A model generated the notes under the pieces. The model worked only from the letters and a program-made list of their open reading frames with translations. It searched no databases and was not told the origin of the DNA. The position numbers and the translations under genes were made by a program. 64,000 bases of DNA from CBDBCU01 sp965242615 (lineage in GTDB: Bacteria > Chloroflexota > Dehalococcoidia > Lucifugimonadales > UBA3495), in contig CBDESR010000004.1 in assembly GCA_965242615.1 (NCBI GenBank), forward strand, positions 558,001 to 622,000, given 5' to 3'. Every line of letters begins with the position of its first letter. Within the stretch, counting starts at the first letter, position 1. This document shows positions 43,252 through 51,779 of this stretch, in pieces.

Positions 43252-43345
43252 GTCATTCCCGTGACAACGGGAATCCAGAAACCCGCATCGGGCAATCAAT
43301 AGACTGCAAGGCGGGGTCATTCCCGTGCCAACGGGAATCCAGAAA
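43252..43345. repeat. Two palindromic repeat copies (43252-43279 and 43316-43345)
   Basis: Two direct copies of CATTCCCGTG(A/C)CAACGGGAAT followed by CCAGAAAC, 64 bases apart, fill the gap between the SDR and PAC2 genes. Confidence 0.8.
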
Positions 43346-43365
43346 CCGCCCTAGCCGTCCCCCAC

Positions 43366-44319
43366 CTACTCCCCCTCCCCCCTCTCCCGCAAAATATCCT
43401 CCAACGCCCGATCCAACTGCGGCGGCAGCTCCACCGGCTCCTCAAAGGGCGTATAACTATAATCCGCCCGCACCCGCTCAATGATCTCCCGCGCCTTCGG
43501 ATTCGAACCGCTGATCCGCTCCAGCGTCTCCTGCAACCGCGCCGACTCCCCATTCCCCCGCCGCTCCAAATCCGCCAAATCCAAATCCAGCCCGAACATC
43601 GCCCGCACCCGCCGCATTATGTCATAAAACGCCCGATAATCCGTAACAATCCCCACCTGCCGATTCCCCGAAGTCGAAAACGGATACATCGGCGCCATCG
43701 CCCCCAGCCGCAGCACCGACAAATCCGGATGCCCATAGTGCGCCATCGTCACCAACGCCATCCCTATCGTCGGCCCCTGCCGCGCCCCGCTCCCGTAATT
43801 AGAAAACTGAATCCCGTACCGCTCCAGCGTCGCCCCCATCTCCGGCCGGCTGAACACGCCGCCCACCCGCCGCTCCAAATCCGGCGGCGCCGGCCCGTTA
43901 TACCCCTCCACCGCCACCACCTGCTTCACCCCCAACCGCCGCGCCGCCTGAAAAATCGCCGCGCCATAAAGCTCCAGCTCAAACCACGGCTCCTCCCCCA
44001 CAAACACCAGCAGCCCCTCCCCGGCATCATAAAACTCATTATCCCAGTGCATCGCCGCGCTGGGCAAACCCTCCTTGAACGCCGCCGCCGGCCGAAACGC
44101 ATCATGCGTCCCCGCAATCTGAAAGGGATAGCACATCCGCTCCACCTCCGGCCCCAACCGCCCCACCGGCCGCGCCCCCCGCTGCTCAATCAAATACGCC
44201 GGCAGCCCGCTCGACACATTCCCCCCATCCGACCACTGATTCCGCCACCCCGCAATCAAATACTCCCCCGCCGCCCCGCCCTCCAAAACCGCCAACCCAC
44301 CATCATCCCGCTCAACCAT
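43366..44319 (-). CDS. PAC2-family protein
   Basis: 317 residues. It shows the PAC2 (proteasome assembly chaperone 2) layout: LIAGWRNQWSDGGNVSSGLPAYLIEQ, WFELELYGAAIFQAARRLGVKQVVAVEGYNGPAPP, a long middle with GATLERYGIQFSNYGSGARQGPTIGMAL, and AFYDIMRRVRAMFGLDLDLADLE at the end. PAC2 proteins occur widely in actinobacteria and Chloroflexota, often without a proteasome link; the role is unknown. The start at 44319 follows AGGAGAGGGA. Confidence 0.85.
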   Translation of the reverse strand: MVERDDGGLAVLEGGAAGEYLIAGWRNQWSDGGNVSSGLPAYLIEQRGARPVGRLGPEVERMCYPFQIAGTHDAFRPAAAFKEGLPSAAMHWDNEFYDAGEGLLVFVGEEPWFELELYGAAIFQAARRLGVKQVVAVEGYNGPAPPDLERRVGGVFSRPEMGATLERYGIQFSNYGSGARQGPTIGMALVTMAHYGHPDLSVLRLGAMAPMYPFSTSGNRQVGIVTDYRAFYDIMRRVRAMFGLDLDLADLERRGNGESARLQETLERISGSNPKAREIIERVRADYSYTPFEEPVELPPQLDRALEDILRERGEGE

Positions 44320-44423
44320 AACTCCCTCTCCTAACCGGCCGCCCAGCCTCGCCAAATCCCCAGCCGGCCGGCCCCAAACTCCCGCCCATTATACAACGCC
44401 CGCGCCCACCGCACCGCCGGGCA

Positions 44424-44452
44424 TTGACAAAACGGCATAATACCGCTAAAGT
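44424..44452 (+). promoter_or_regulatory. Promoter of a candidate small RNA
   Basis: Perfect TTGACA at 44424-44429, exactly 17 bases, then TAAAGT at 44447-44452. No start codon or gene on this strand follows, only the structured segment. Confidence 0.65.
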
Positions 44453-44459
44453 AAAAGAG

Positions 44460-44535
44460 TAAAGCACGGAGGGGTCGGACAACGTCGTCCCGCTGAGCGG
44501 GATAGATGCCGGACCTAGCCGTGCTTCTCCCTTCC
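44460..44535 (+). ncRNA. Candidate structured small RNA
   Basis: About 75 bases after the promoter fold as nested helices: AGCACGG with CCGTGCT (outer, 7 bp), GGTC-GG with CCGGACC (one bulge), and a terminal hairpin TCCCGC-TGA-GCGGGA. The 3' end is pyrimidine-rich (TCTCCCTTCC) rather than a T tract. It does not match the SRP, 6S or tmRNA cores I know, nor hammerhead or fluoride riboswitch patterns. It lies between the PAC2 start and the DUF3800 stop, antisense to neither. Confidence 0.5.
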
Positions 44536-44542
44536 TACAGCA

Positions 44543-45364
44543 TCAACCCCCCGGCCATTGCCCACGATATATAGCGAAAGACGACGGCCGCCCCCAGCGT
44601 CGCAAGTTTTCAGCCTCCGGCAAGAAACGCTCCGCTGGACTCATTCCCAAAGCCCCTTTCACAAAATTGACCAACTCCCGTTTGTCAGCGGCCCGCCGCG
44701 AGGTATCGCTGTAATGGTTGCGCGCGTCTTTCCAGTCAAACTGAATACAACCCAGCAGGACATCCACTAATTGCAGATAGACCGACATATCCGAGGTTGC
44801 CCGCAGACACCCCTTCACCAATGCCAGAGAGCAAAGCCTATCTTCCAGATGAACCGGAGATTTATTCGGCTTGCCTTGCAGGTCCACAATGGCAAATATC
44901 TCCCGGTCAAGGCATTGCTCCAGCAAATTATGGGTTAGCTGGGTATAGGCGTTCCATGCATCGCCCTTCCATCGCGCTGGATTGTAGCTCGGGTCAAGCC
45001 GGTCGAGCAGAACCGCGTGGAACTGGGGTTCAGCAAAAGAGAAATAGAGGTTAAGCAGGTCGATGTATTGCTGTAGATTCGACCGGGTGACCTCAGTGAA
45101 TTTGTACTCGTGATGGCGGGTTGACCGCAAGAGCAAGTCCAATTCGTCAAGCTGCGGCACCGAGCCGCGCCCCCGAATGTCCCGCAAGAGATCGCGGCGC
45201 GCCGTCTGCCGAGCGGCGGAGAAGTTGAAATGCAGTCGATAAAAAGCGTCTGTTATGGTCTTGGTCTCCGGCACAATCAGCACGCCTATGCCATAGACCG
45301 GCTGATTTTGCGGCGTCCCCGAGAGAATCCCGGTTTCGTCAATAAAGGCCGGACATACTTCCAT
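44543..45364 (-). CDS. DUF3800 domain protein
   Basis: 273 residues. The N-terminal AFIDETGILSG is the DUF3800 start, with the first acidic residue of an RNase H-like site. HHEYKFTEVTR, HAVLLDRLDPSY and REIFAIVDLQGKP supply the other conserved acids, including the Asp of IVDLQ. DUF3800 proteins are often found in defence islands and are thought to be nucleases, but no activity is established for this one. It is upstream of no other gene on its strand; the three-gene BrxD-like operon ends 98 bases away in the same direction. Confidence 0.8.
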   Translation of the reverse strand: MEVCPAFIDETGILSGTPQNQPVYGIGVLIVPETKTITDAFYRLHFNFSAARQTARRDLLRDIRGRGSVPQLDELDLLLRSTRHHEYKFTEVTRSNLQQYIDLLNLYFSFAEPQFHAVLLDRLDPSYNPARWKGDAWNAYTQLTHNLLEQCLDREIFAIVDLQGKPNKSPVHLEDRLCSLALVKGCLRATSDMSVYLQLVDVLLGCIQFDWKDARNHYSDTSRRAADKRELVNFVKGALGMSPAERFLPEAENLRRWGRPSSFAIYRGQWPGG

Positions 45365-45462
45365 AACCCGCATTATACGCCAAAGATTCCAAAGTCAACA
45401 AGCAAACGCCGTGGGTGTTGCCAAGTCTTTTAACCAGTCACGCCCGACGGCAACAGCACCCC

Positions 45463-46740
45463 CTACCCCCCTTCCTCATCCTTGACCAGTTCCTCCAACT
45501 CCGGCAACTCCTCGTACCGATGCTGAAACTCCTGCCCCTCGATCTCCGGCCGCAAGTCCGGGTAAAGCCGCCGCAAATCCCACTCGTTGATACAAGCCCG
45601 AACTTTATAGCGGATGGTGTTTTGGTATGCCGCGCCGCCCAACTCGGCAGTAGGTTCCGGCGCATCCCAATCGTACGCCTTGCTATGCACTACCCGCAGG
45701 GTTTCAATAGTACCCCGGACATCCTCGTCGCTTAGCGAACGCAACGGCACCGTCTCCCGCTCCAAAGCCCGGATGCCGGCCTCGGCCCAAGCTGCCAGTT
45801 CCCCTTGATTCCTGTCCCGCAATCGGTTCGGTGCTACCGAGCGATCGTTCTTGCTGTATTGTCCCAAGATCTCAGCCTCGAAACCCTGGGTTACAGTACC
45901 AACAACAATCAGCCCCGGATACTGTTCGTCGGAAGTATTACCCAGCCACCGGGCCAACTCGGCATAAGCCCTTGCCCGCTGCAACAGCGTATAAGACCCC
46001 ACCAACTCCAGCTCATCCAGCAACACTACCCAGCCCTTGTAGCCGGAGCCCTTTATCAATTCAGTGGCAAAGCGCAATTGCTGCGGCGGCAAATCCGCCG
46101 CCCGCGGCGCCCTCAAATTGGGAAAGGTGCGCTGCTGACTGATTATCCGCAGCCCCTCCCGAACCCTGGCCGCCCGTATCGCCTCCCCGGCCCAAAAGGA
46201 TTCTATGTCGCTGTCCAACTCCAAATCCCGGGAACGCTCATAAATCATCAGCGTCGCCGGGAAATAGGGATGTAGCCCGTTATCGCCGGCGTTCACCCAA
46301 CGGGCAAACCGGTCATAATCTTCGGAGCCGCGGCGGTTCACCCGGTCGCCGATTTCCTCCATCAACTGACCCGTGCGGCCGCCCAGCCGTGCGTGCTGAA
46401 TGGCGGAAATGAAAACCTGCTTCAAGTTGTAAAGCGGCGTTTCCTTGCTTATCGCTACCCGACTGCAAGCAAACCCTTCGCTCAAAGCCCGATTCTCCAA
46501 ATAGGAAAGCAGGTGCGACTTCCCCGTCCCGAAATCCCCGGACACCAGCAGGCTCAACGCGCCTTCCGGCGGGTTGTCGGTGTCGATGGTTTTCAAGAGC
46601 AGGTCATCAAACCGGCTTTCCACCTCCGGTTGATTGCAACCCAAAATCTCCACCGCTTCCCGGTTCGGAACCCCGTTCCTCAATGCTTCCAACGCCTGCC
46701 GGCACTGGAATTCGGTAGGTTCTTTCGTACCCCAAAGCAT
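45463..46740 (-). CDS. BrxD-like (DUF2791) P-loop ATPase, third gene of a three-gene operon
   Basis: 425 residues. Residues 1-40 (QALEALRNGVPNREAVEILG) and the core match BREX ATP-binding proteins of the BrxD/DUF2791 type. Walker A is GDFGTGKS (68-75), followed by the typical SRVAISKETPLYNL; Walker B is VVLLDELE (238-245), then RARAYAELARWLG and GLIVVGTVTQGFEAEIL, the ORC/AAA-like sensor region. In BREX such ATPases act with PglX, PglZ and helicases, none of which is present here. GGAGGGG precedes the ATG, 16 bases after the upstream stop. Confidence 0.85.
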   Translation of the reverse strand: MLWGTKEPTEFQCRQALEALRNGVPNREAVEILGCNQPEVESRFDDLLLKTIDTDNPPEGALSLLVSGDFGTGKSHLLSYLENRALSEGFACSRVAISKETPLYNLKQVFISAIQHARLGGRTGQLMEEIGDRVNRRGSEDYDRFARWVNAGDNGLHPYFPATLMIYERSRDLELDSDIESFWAGEAIRAARVREGLRIISQQRTFPNLRAPRAADLPPQQLRFATELIKGSGYKGWVVLLDELELVGSYTLLQRARAYAELARWLGNTSDEQYPGLIVVGTVTQGFEAEILGQYSKNDRSVAPNRLRDRNQGELAAWAEAGIRALERETVPLRSLSDEDVRGTIETLRVVHSKAYDWDAPEPTAELGGAAYQNTIRYKVRACINEWDLRRLYPDLRPEIEGQEFQHRYEELPELEELVKDEEGG

Positions 46741-46756
46741 ATCCCTTGCCCCTCCT

Positions 46757-47722
46757 TCAGGATAAGCGGACTAGCGACGCCATCGGATTGACTTGATTCT
46801 TTGCCCGGACATCGTTCATCACCCGGGTCATCAGAGCTTCGTAAATCCCAAAGCCCCGGGATTGGGTATTCTCATCGAGGAAATCCGGAGCCGCCGCCAC
46901 TACTACCAGCGTTCCCGTCAGACGGTCCGCGCTGTCGATGAGTTCCCGCAGCAGTTCGTAATGGTCGATAACCATCGGCCGCGAGTAAAACCTTACCCCG
47001 TCCCTGGGATTCCTGGACAAAGTTACCCGGGCATTGTCCAAAAGTATCACCGTACCGCTGTAGCCGGCATACTGAATCCAGTAAAGCGCCGACTCCAGAT
47101 AATGCCGTGCCGTTGTTCGGTTGACCGGAGTACGGATAAAGAAATGCCGGACATTGCTGATTCTGGCGTTGATTCCCTTCAGCCAGTCCAGCAGCAACTC
47201 CCCTCCATAACCCTCGGCGTCCGCATCCTCCAGCAAGCACAGATGGGACATAGCGACGCGAAAGTCCCGGGACATCCGGCGATTTTGGGAAATCTTCTCT
47301 TGGATTTCCACCCGCAACGGCTGGATTACGCTCGCCGCTTCCAGCTCATTCGCCGCGCCAATCGCCGCATAAATGTTGCCCGGCGTAGCCGGGTCAACCC
47401 CGTCGGTATTGAAATCTCGCCCTTCCGCCAACCGTACTACCATCCGGCGGGCCAAATTACGCCAGTCCACTTGCCGGGCTATGGCAAAGAAAATGTCCTG
47501 CGGCATATACACCCGGGTATCCGCCGCGTTCACCCGCGCCAAAAGGTAACCCAAGCTGCCGGCTTGCTCCGCCAACGCCGCATCCAGCCTCTGGATACTT
47601 TCCGTGGTGCAAACCGCAAACTTAACCGACGCCCCGCCTTCCCGGATGTAAGACTCCAGATATTCAGTCCCCAGGGATTCCACCCAGGACTGAACCCCGA
47701 TGGAGTTTGTGGCGTTTTCCAT
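46757..47722 (-). CDS. Degenerate DUF2791-like ATPase paralogue, second gene of the operon
   Basis: 321 residues. The layout parallels the downstream ATPase: a strand with acidic end (GTVILLDNARVTLSR, 223-237) stands in for Walker B, and LVVVAAAPDFLDENTQSRGFGIYEALMTR resembles the sensor segment, but no Walker A is visible at the matching place (VKFAVCTTES). It therefore probably does not hydrolyse ATP and may pair with the active subunit. Start and upstream stop overlap by one base (TAATG), so translation is coupled. Confidence 0.72.
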   Translation of the reverse strand: MENATNSIGVQSWVESLGTEYLESYIREGGASVKFAVCTTESIQRLDAALAEQAGSLGYLLARVNAADTRVYMPQDIFFAIARQVDWRNLARRMVVRLAEGRDFNTDGVDPATPGNIYAAIGAANELEAASVIQPLRVEIQEKISQNRRMSRDFRVAMSHLCLLEDADAEGYGGELLLDWLKGINARISNVRHFFIRTPVNRTTARHYLESALYWIQYAGYSGTVILLDNARVTLSRNPRDGVRFYSRPMVIDHYELLRELIDSADRLTGTLVVVAAAPDFLDENTQSRGFGIYEALMTRVMNDVRAKNQVNPMASLVRLS

Positions 47723-48507
47723 TACTTCCCTCCCGAGAACTCAACGCTGTGATAAGTAATGGTATGCCCGTCCCGGTCAACAAAAGAAATCTGGCTTATG
47801 CGGCCGCTGTGGAAGTAAATCCGCTTGCCTTGCCGGGTCTCTTTCGGCCCCTCGGTTTCCAACCGGTACAAGTCCCGGGCAAAATCCGTCCTGCTGTATT
47901 CCCGAGCCGCCCCCGGCGGCACGGTGAACAAGTCGTAGATTTCGGCAAAAGGAACCGTAGGGCCATGATTGCCTTCCGTAAGAATACGGGCAGATTGTCC
48001 CCTGGTGAGTTTTTGGTAAGCGTTATGTACCGACTCCAGAAAGTTCCGCGTGTTGAACCGCGCCGGCTTCTTCTGGTTGTCCACCAGCAACCCGGCCAAA
48101 TGCGATGGTCGCACCGCCGATACCTGCTTCCGGTCAATCCGCACCGCCCGGCTGCCCGGCAGCACCCGAACTATCGACGGTGGCGCAATCAGCCGCCCAT
48201 CCTGTTCGTGAATATCCAAGCCCCGGGCTGCCGCTACTTGACGCAACTCGGCGGCAAAATTGTCCTTCAGGTAAGCCTCCTCCCCTTCGGGCGGGAAAGG
48301 CCAGGCCCCCGTCGCATTGGCAACCTCTTGCCGCAGCACCCCCAAAGCGGAACTCAAGTCCCCCTGCGCTTTCCTTACCGCCGCAATGGTGCCGGTTTTG
48401 GCTGCCCTTTCCAACGCCTTGGCCGCCTTCGCTACCTCAGCCGCCGACTTTGCGGTCAATGTAGCCGCCCGCTCCGTATCGGCAAACCCCTGCTCAAATC
48501 CTGCCAT
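47722..48507 (-). CDS. Coiled-coil/winged-helix protein, first gene of the three-gene operon
   Basis: 261 residues. Residues 5-65 are an Ala/Lys/Glu-rich helical repeat likely to form a coiled coil. The C-terminal half (VSAVRPSHLAGLLVDNQKKPARFNTRNFLESVHNAYQKL to YSRTDFARDLYRLETEG) resembles a helical or winged-helix module, ending in a beta hairpin (RISQISFVDRDGHTITYHSVEF). No catalytic motif. The GCAGGGGG site supports the start at 48507. It could be a sensor or DNA-binding subunit for the two ATPase-like proteins; this is inference. Confidence 0.68.
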   Translation of the reverse strand: MAGFEQGFADTERAATLTAKSAAEVAKAAKALERAAKTGTIAAVRKAQGDLSSALGVLRQEVANATGAWPFPPEGEEAYLKDNFAAELRQVAAARGLDIHEQDGRLIAPPSIVRVLPGSRAVRIDRKQVSAVRPSHLAGLLVDNQKKPARFNTRNFLESVHNAYQKLTRGQSARILTEGNHGPTVPFAEIYDLFTVPPGAAREYSRTDFARDLYRLETEGPKETRQGKRIYFHSGRISQISFVDRDGHTITYHSVEFSGGK

Positions 48508-48672
48508 AGTCCCCCTGCCTCCAACCAAATATGGTTACTGAAAATTCAAAGGCATTTTACCAACCCCCTACCCCCCAGCGCAATCGCCAAATGTCACCTC
48601 TCCACCTCAATGCCCCCCTTGCCACCGCCCCCCTTTCCGCTCGGGGCGATTTTTCCCTGATTTAACTTATGC

Positions 48673-48684
48673 CAACACGTGTTG
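48673..48684. promoter_or_regulatory. 12-bp perfect palindrome CAACACGTGTTG
   Basis: A perfect dyad in the gap between the three-gene operon and the tRNA promoter. Spacing and symmetry would suit a small dimeric regulator. No regulator is identified. Confidence 0.4.
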
Positions 48685-48707
48685 AGAATACCTGGGCAAT
48701 TACCCCC

Positions 48708-48736
48708 TTGAAAACCGCCCCGGTTTCTGCTATCAT
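48708..48736 (+). promoter_or_regulatory. tRNA promoter
   Basis: TTGAAA (48708-48713), a 17-base spacer, and TATCAT (48731-48736), ahead of the two tRNA genes. Confidence 0.7.
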
Positions 48737-48786
48737 AATAAACAAGTTGCCCATTAACGCCGGCTTTCCCCCGGCATTGCTACCGC

Positions 48787-48864
48787 GGCGAGCGTAGCCA
48801 AGAGGCCCAAGGCGCCTGTCTGTGGCACAGGAGATCACGGGTTCGAATCCCGTCGCTCGCCCCA
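48787..48864 (+). tRNA. tRNA-His (GTG)
   Basis: Acceptor stem GCGAGCG/CGCTCGC, with the extra G-1 (48787) opposite C73, the mark of tRNA-His. The anticodon loop CTGTGGC gives GTG. The T arm GGGTTCGAATCCC is standard, and CCA is encoded at 48862-48864. Confidence 0.95.
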
Positions 48865-48896
48865 TCAGCAACATTCACCCCTTGCCCATCAGCTTT

Positions 48897-48972
48897 GCGC
48901 CTGTAGCTCAATGGAGAGAGCACTGGGCTTCGGACCCAGGGGTTGCGGGTTCGACTCCTGCCAGGCGCGCCA
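48897..48972 (+). tRNA. tRNA-Arg (TCG)
   Basis: Acceptor stem GCGCCTG/CAGGCGC, anticodon stem CTGGG/CCCAG around CTTCGGA giving TCG, T loop TTCGACT, and encoded CCA at 48970-48972. It follows tRNA-His after 32 bases and probably shares its promoter. Confidence 0.95.
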
Positions 48973-49111
48973 TTCCCTTCCCCTTATTTCCCTATCCGGC
49001 CCGTATTACGAATCCCTTTCCCACTTCGGGTTTTCCGCCGCCATAAGCGGATTGGGCTGACCAGCTGGGGGAAAAGACCACCGGATAACCGGCGGCAACC
49101 CGGCCGCCGGC

Positions 49112-49531
49112 CTAATACACATCCAGCAGCTCCACCTCAAACACCAGCGTTGCTCCCGGCGGGATGATGCCGCCCACGCCCCGGTCACCGTAGGCCAGTT
49201 CCGGCGGGATGGTCAATTTCCGCTTGCCGCCCACTTTCATCCCGATTACGCCTTCGTCCCAGCCCTCAATCACCATCCCCGCGCCCAGTCCAAACTCGAA
49301 AGGCTGTCCTCGGTCCAGGGAACTGTCAAACTTGGCACCGTCAGTCAGCCAGCCGGTATAGTGAACTACTGCCGTATCCCCGGCCGCGGCCGTTGCGCCA
49401 CCGCCGGCCTGCAATACCTCAATCTGCAACCCGGACGGGGTAACCGTCGGCTGCGCCTCGGCTTGGGAACAGGCCGCCAGCAGCAACGCCGGCAGTGCCA
49501 AAATCAGCAATAGACCCTTCAGCCCGTTCAC
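49112..49531 (-). CDS. FKBP-type peptidyl-prolyl isomerase lipoprotein
   Basis: 139 residues. A lipoprotein signal ends LLLAAC near residue 21. The FKBP domain follows: VVHYTGWLTDGAKFDSSLDRGQPFEFGLGAGMVIEGWDEGVIGMKVGGKRKLTIPPELAYGDRGVGG is the complete family core, described here from several short blocks (HYTGWL, FDSS, VIEGWDEG, GGKR, PPELAYG). It should aid folding of exported proteins outside the membrane. Its start overlaps the stop of the ybaK-like gene by 4 bases, so the two are translationally coupled. Confidence 0.92.
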   Translation of the reverse strand: MNGLKGLLLILALPALLLAACSQAEAQPTVTPSGLQIEVLQAGGGATAAAGDTAVVHYTGWLTDGAKFDSSLDRGQPFEFGLGAGMVIEGWDEGVIGMKVGGKRKLTIPPELAYGDRGVGGIIPPGATLVFEVELLDVY

Positions 49532-50043
49532 CGCAGACCCTCCCTTTTATCGACTTCCACCGCAACCGGGCGGCTCTTATCGGTCAAGTTCACTACCGCC
49601 GCCCCGGCCGCCGCCGCCAAATCCGCCGGCGTCAGCACAATCTCCCGCCCCCACTCTCCCGCGCCCACCCCCAGCTCAGCATACTCCATCAAACCGGCGT
49701 CCACCAAGGAGCGGAATCCCGGCGGCTGCCAGTGAAAGGGCGGAATGGAGCCGACCGCGTAGCCGGTAACCTGCCGCACCAACTCCGGGTCCGCCAAACG
49801 GATATTCCGGGAACCCAACGCCTTTTTCAGATGTCCCGACACCGCGCTGCGGTCGCCGCCCAGCATTACTAAAGCCAGTTCTCCCGCTCCAGTCTCAAAA
49901 ACCAGCGTCTTGACCATCTGCCCGGCCGCAAAGCCCAAGGCCGCCGCTACTTTAGCCGCCCCCTTTTCCGTATCCGGGGCAAAATCCAGCCGCCGGTAGG
50001 GTATCCCCCGCTCCTCCAGATAAGCATAAGCCGGCAATGTCAT
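49528..50043 (-). CDS. YbaK/EbsC-family aminoacyl-tRNA deacylase
   Basis: 171 residues from the ATG at 50043. The YbaK fold is clear: KGAAKVAAALGFAAGQMVKTLVF with the conserved Lys, LALVMLGGDRSAVSGHLKKAL, VRQVTGYAVGSIPPFHW (the GxxxGxxPPF loop of the active site), and SLVDAGLMEYAELGVGAGEWG. The enzyme frees mischarged tRNA, typically Cys-tRNA(Pro), in the cytosol. It is coupled to the FKBP gene downstream. Confidence 0.9.
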   Translation of the reverse strand: MTLPAYAYLEERGIPYRRLDFAPDTEKGAAKVAAALGFAAGQMVKTLVFETGAGELALVMLGGDRSAVSGHLKKALGSRNIRLADPELVRQVTGYAVGSIPPFHWQPPGFRSLVDAGLMEYAELGVGAGEWGREIVLTPADLAAAAGAAVVNLTDKSRPVAVEVDKREGLR

Positions 50044-50121
50044 CAGCCCAACTCCCCTTGACGCCCGTTGCCCCTGTAGATTAGCCCCTATCCCCCCAGC
50101 GGTCAATGGCAAAACGGCAAA

Positions 50122-50150
50122 TAAAAACCCGCCCCGGGCCACCGGGGCGG
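50122..50150 (-). terminator. Intrinsic terminator of the htrA-like gene
   Basis: Minus-strand 9-bp stem CCGCCCCGG/CCGGGGCGG with a 4-base loop, followed by GTTTTTAT. It lies 27 bases past the protease stop. Confidence 0.88.
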
Positions 50151-50176
50151 ATTAAAATGCCGGGTATCCCTACACC

Positions 50177-51547
50177 TTACAGTTCCCCGGGACGGACGCC
50201 CAGGGTAACCTCCAGTTCCTCCCGGACGCCCTCCCGCAGCACTTCCAGCGTGATTTTCTGCTCCGGCCGCGCCCGGGTTACCAGATAGGCAATCACATCA
50301 TCAATCCCGGTTACCGGGCTGCCCTCAATGGACACAATCACATCGCCGCCCACCGAAACCGGCCGGCCCTCCAAAGTTTCCGGCCGATTGCTGCCGCGCA
50401 GGCCGGCCCGCGCCGCCGGGCTATCCGGCATTACGTCCATCACCAATGCCCCCCGGGTATCCCGCGGCAAGTCCATCAGTTCGGCCACAGCCGGACTCAA
50501 GCTGCCGCCGCTGATCCCCAGCCAGGCATAGTCAAACCGCCCATCCTCCCGCAAAGCCGGAATAACCTGCTTGGCAATGTTTATCGGCACCGCAAAGCCA
50601 ATCCCGGAACTGGCCCCGGTGCGGCTGATTATCTGCGTATTCACCCCAATAACCTGCCCCTTGCGGTCCAGCAGCGGCCCCCCGGAATTGCCCGGATTCA
50701 ACGAAGCGTCCGTCTGCAAAACCTCCGGGATGGAAAAGGGGCTGTTGCCGCTGCGGATGGTGCGCCCCACGCCGCTGATGATGCCGCTGGTGATACTGAA
50801 CTCATGCCCGAAAGGATTGCCCAGAGCCGCCGCCACTTGCCCCACGGTAACCATGTCGCTGTCGCCCAAAGTAACCGGCCGCAGCATTTCCGGCGGCGCA
50901 TCCACCTTCAGCAGCGCCAAATCCGAATCCGGGTCGCTGCCCAGCACTTCCGCATCCATCTCCCGGTCGTCGGACCAAACCACCGTTACCCGCTCCGCCC
51001 CCTCCACCACATGATGGTTGGTAACAATATGCCCGGCCTCATCCCACACAAACCCGGAGCCGGCTGTAGCCGAAAAGAACCCCTCCGGCAAGCGGCGGTT
51101 GTTAGGCAAATCCGGCAAATCCTGACCCGGCATCCGCCGCAATTCTCCCATACTCCGGGCGACCCGAATAAACACCACCGAAGGCAGCGCCCCTTCGTAA
51201 ATGTTCTTGATAACCTGCTCGTAGGCTGCCACTACCATTGCCGGGTCAATATCGGTTATCGACTCGACCGGCGCCGCCTGCGCCGCCGCCAGTTCCGGGA
51301 TTGCCGGCGCCGGCAAGGCAACCGCCAGCGGCACCGCTTCCGCCGCCGCCTGCGCCGCGTCAACAACTTCCCCCCCGGCCACGGCCCCGGCATCCAACGC
51401 CGGCGGCGCCGCCACCGGCAAGCCCACACACCCGGCCAGCAGCGCCCCGGTCAGCGCCGCCAAAGCCAGCAGTAAGGCCAACCGCCGCCGCCCACCCTTT
51501 AACCGATGTTGCCGCCAATGGCGCGGCAACGCCGCCAAGTTCCCCAT
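50177..51547 (-). CDS. HtrA/DegP-type serine protease with PDZ domain
   Basis: 456 residues. An N-terminal basic segment precedes a membrane helix with a lipobox (LTGALLAGC). The trypsin-fold protease has His in IVTNHHVVEGAERVTVV, Asp in DSDLALLKVD, and Ser in LNPGNSGGPLLD. A C-terminal PDZ domain (DSPAARAGLRGS and VIVSIEGSPVTGIDDVIAYL) would sense misfolded substrate. The enzyme degrades damaged proteins outside the cytoplasm. TAAGGAGGAT is ideally placed before the ATG. Confidence 0.94.
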   Translation of the reverse strand: MGNLAALPRHWRQHRLKGGRRRLALLLALAALTGALLAGCVGLPVAAPPALDAGAVAGGEVVDAAQAAAEAVPLAVALPAPAIPELAAAQAAPVESITDIDPAMVVAAYEQVIKNIYEGALPSVVFIRVARSMGELRRMPGQDLPDLPNNRRLPEGFFSATAGSGFVWDEAGHIVTNHHVVEGAERVTVVWSDDREMDAEVLGSDPDSDLALLKVDAPPEMLRPVTLGDSDMVTVGQVAAALGNPFGHEFSITSGIISGVGRTIRSGNSPFSIPEVLQTDASLNPGNSGGPLLDRKGQVIGVNTQIISRTGASSGIGFAVPINIAKQVIPALREDGRFDYAWLGISGGSLSPAVAELMDLPRDTRGALVMDVMPDSPAARAGLRGSNRPETLEGRPVSVGGDVIVSIEGSPVTGIDDVIAYLVTRARPEQKITLEVLREGVREELEVTLGVRPGEL

Positions 51548-51779
51548 CGTTAATCCTCCTTAGCCCTTCCGGACGCCAGTCCAGCCGCCGCCCGACTATT
51601 AGTTGCAGTATAGCCTATCCCTGTTCCCCTACTATTATTTTACGCAATAGCTGGCGGTAGCGGATTTATGGAACTGTTTCAGAAAAATATCCGGGCAATT
51701 GCATCTTAAATAGGACAATTGCCTTTTAATATTGGGGCATTATATCCCTATCTACACCGTGGTTTGAATCCAGAATTTT

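Noticed and set aside
44460..44535. Small SRP RNA, fluoride riboswitch or hammerhead ribozyme
   Set aside because: The conserved cores of these classes (for example GGAAGC-AGC of SRP RNA, CTGATGA of hammerheads) are absent.
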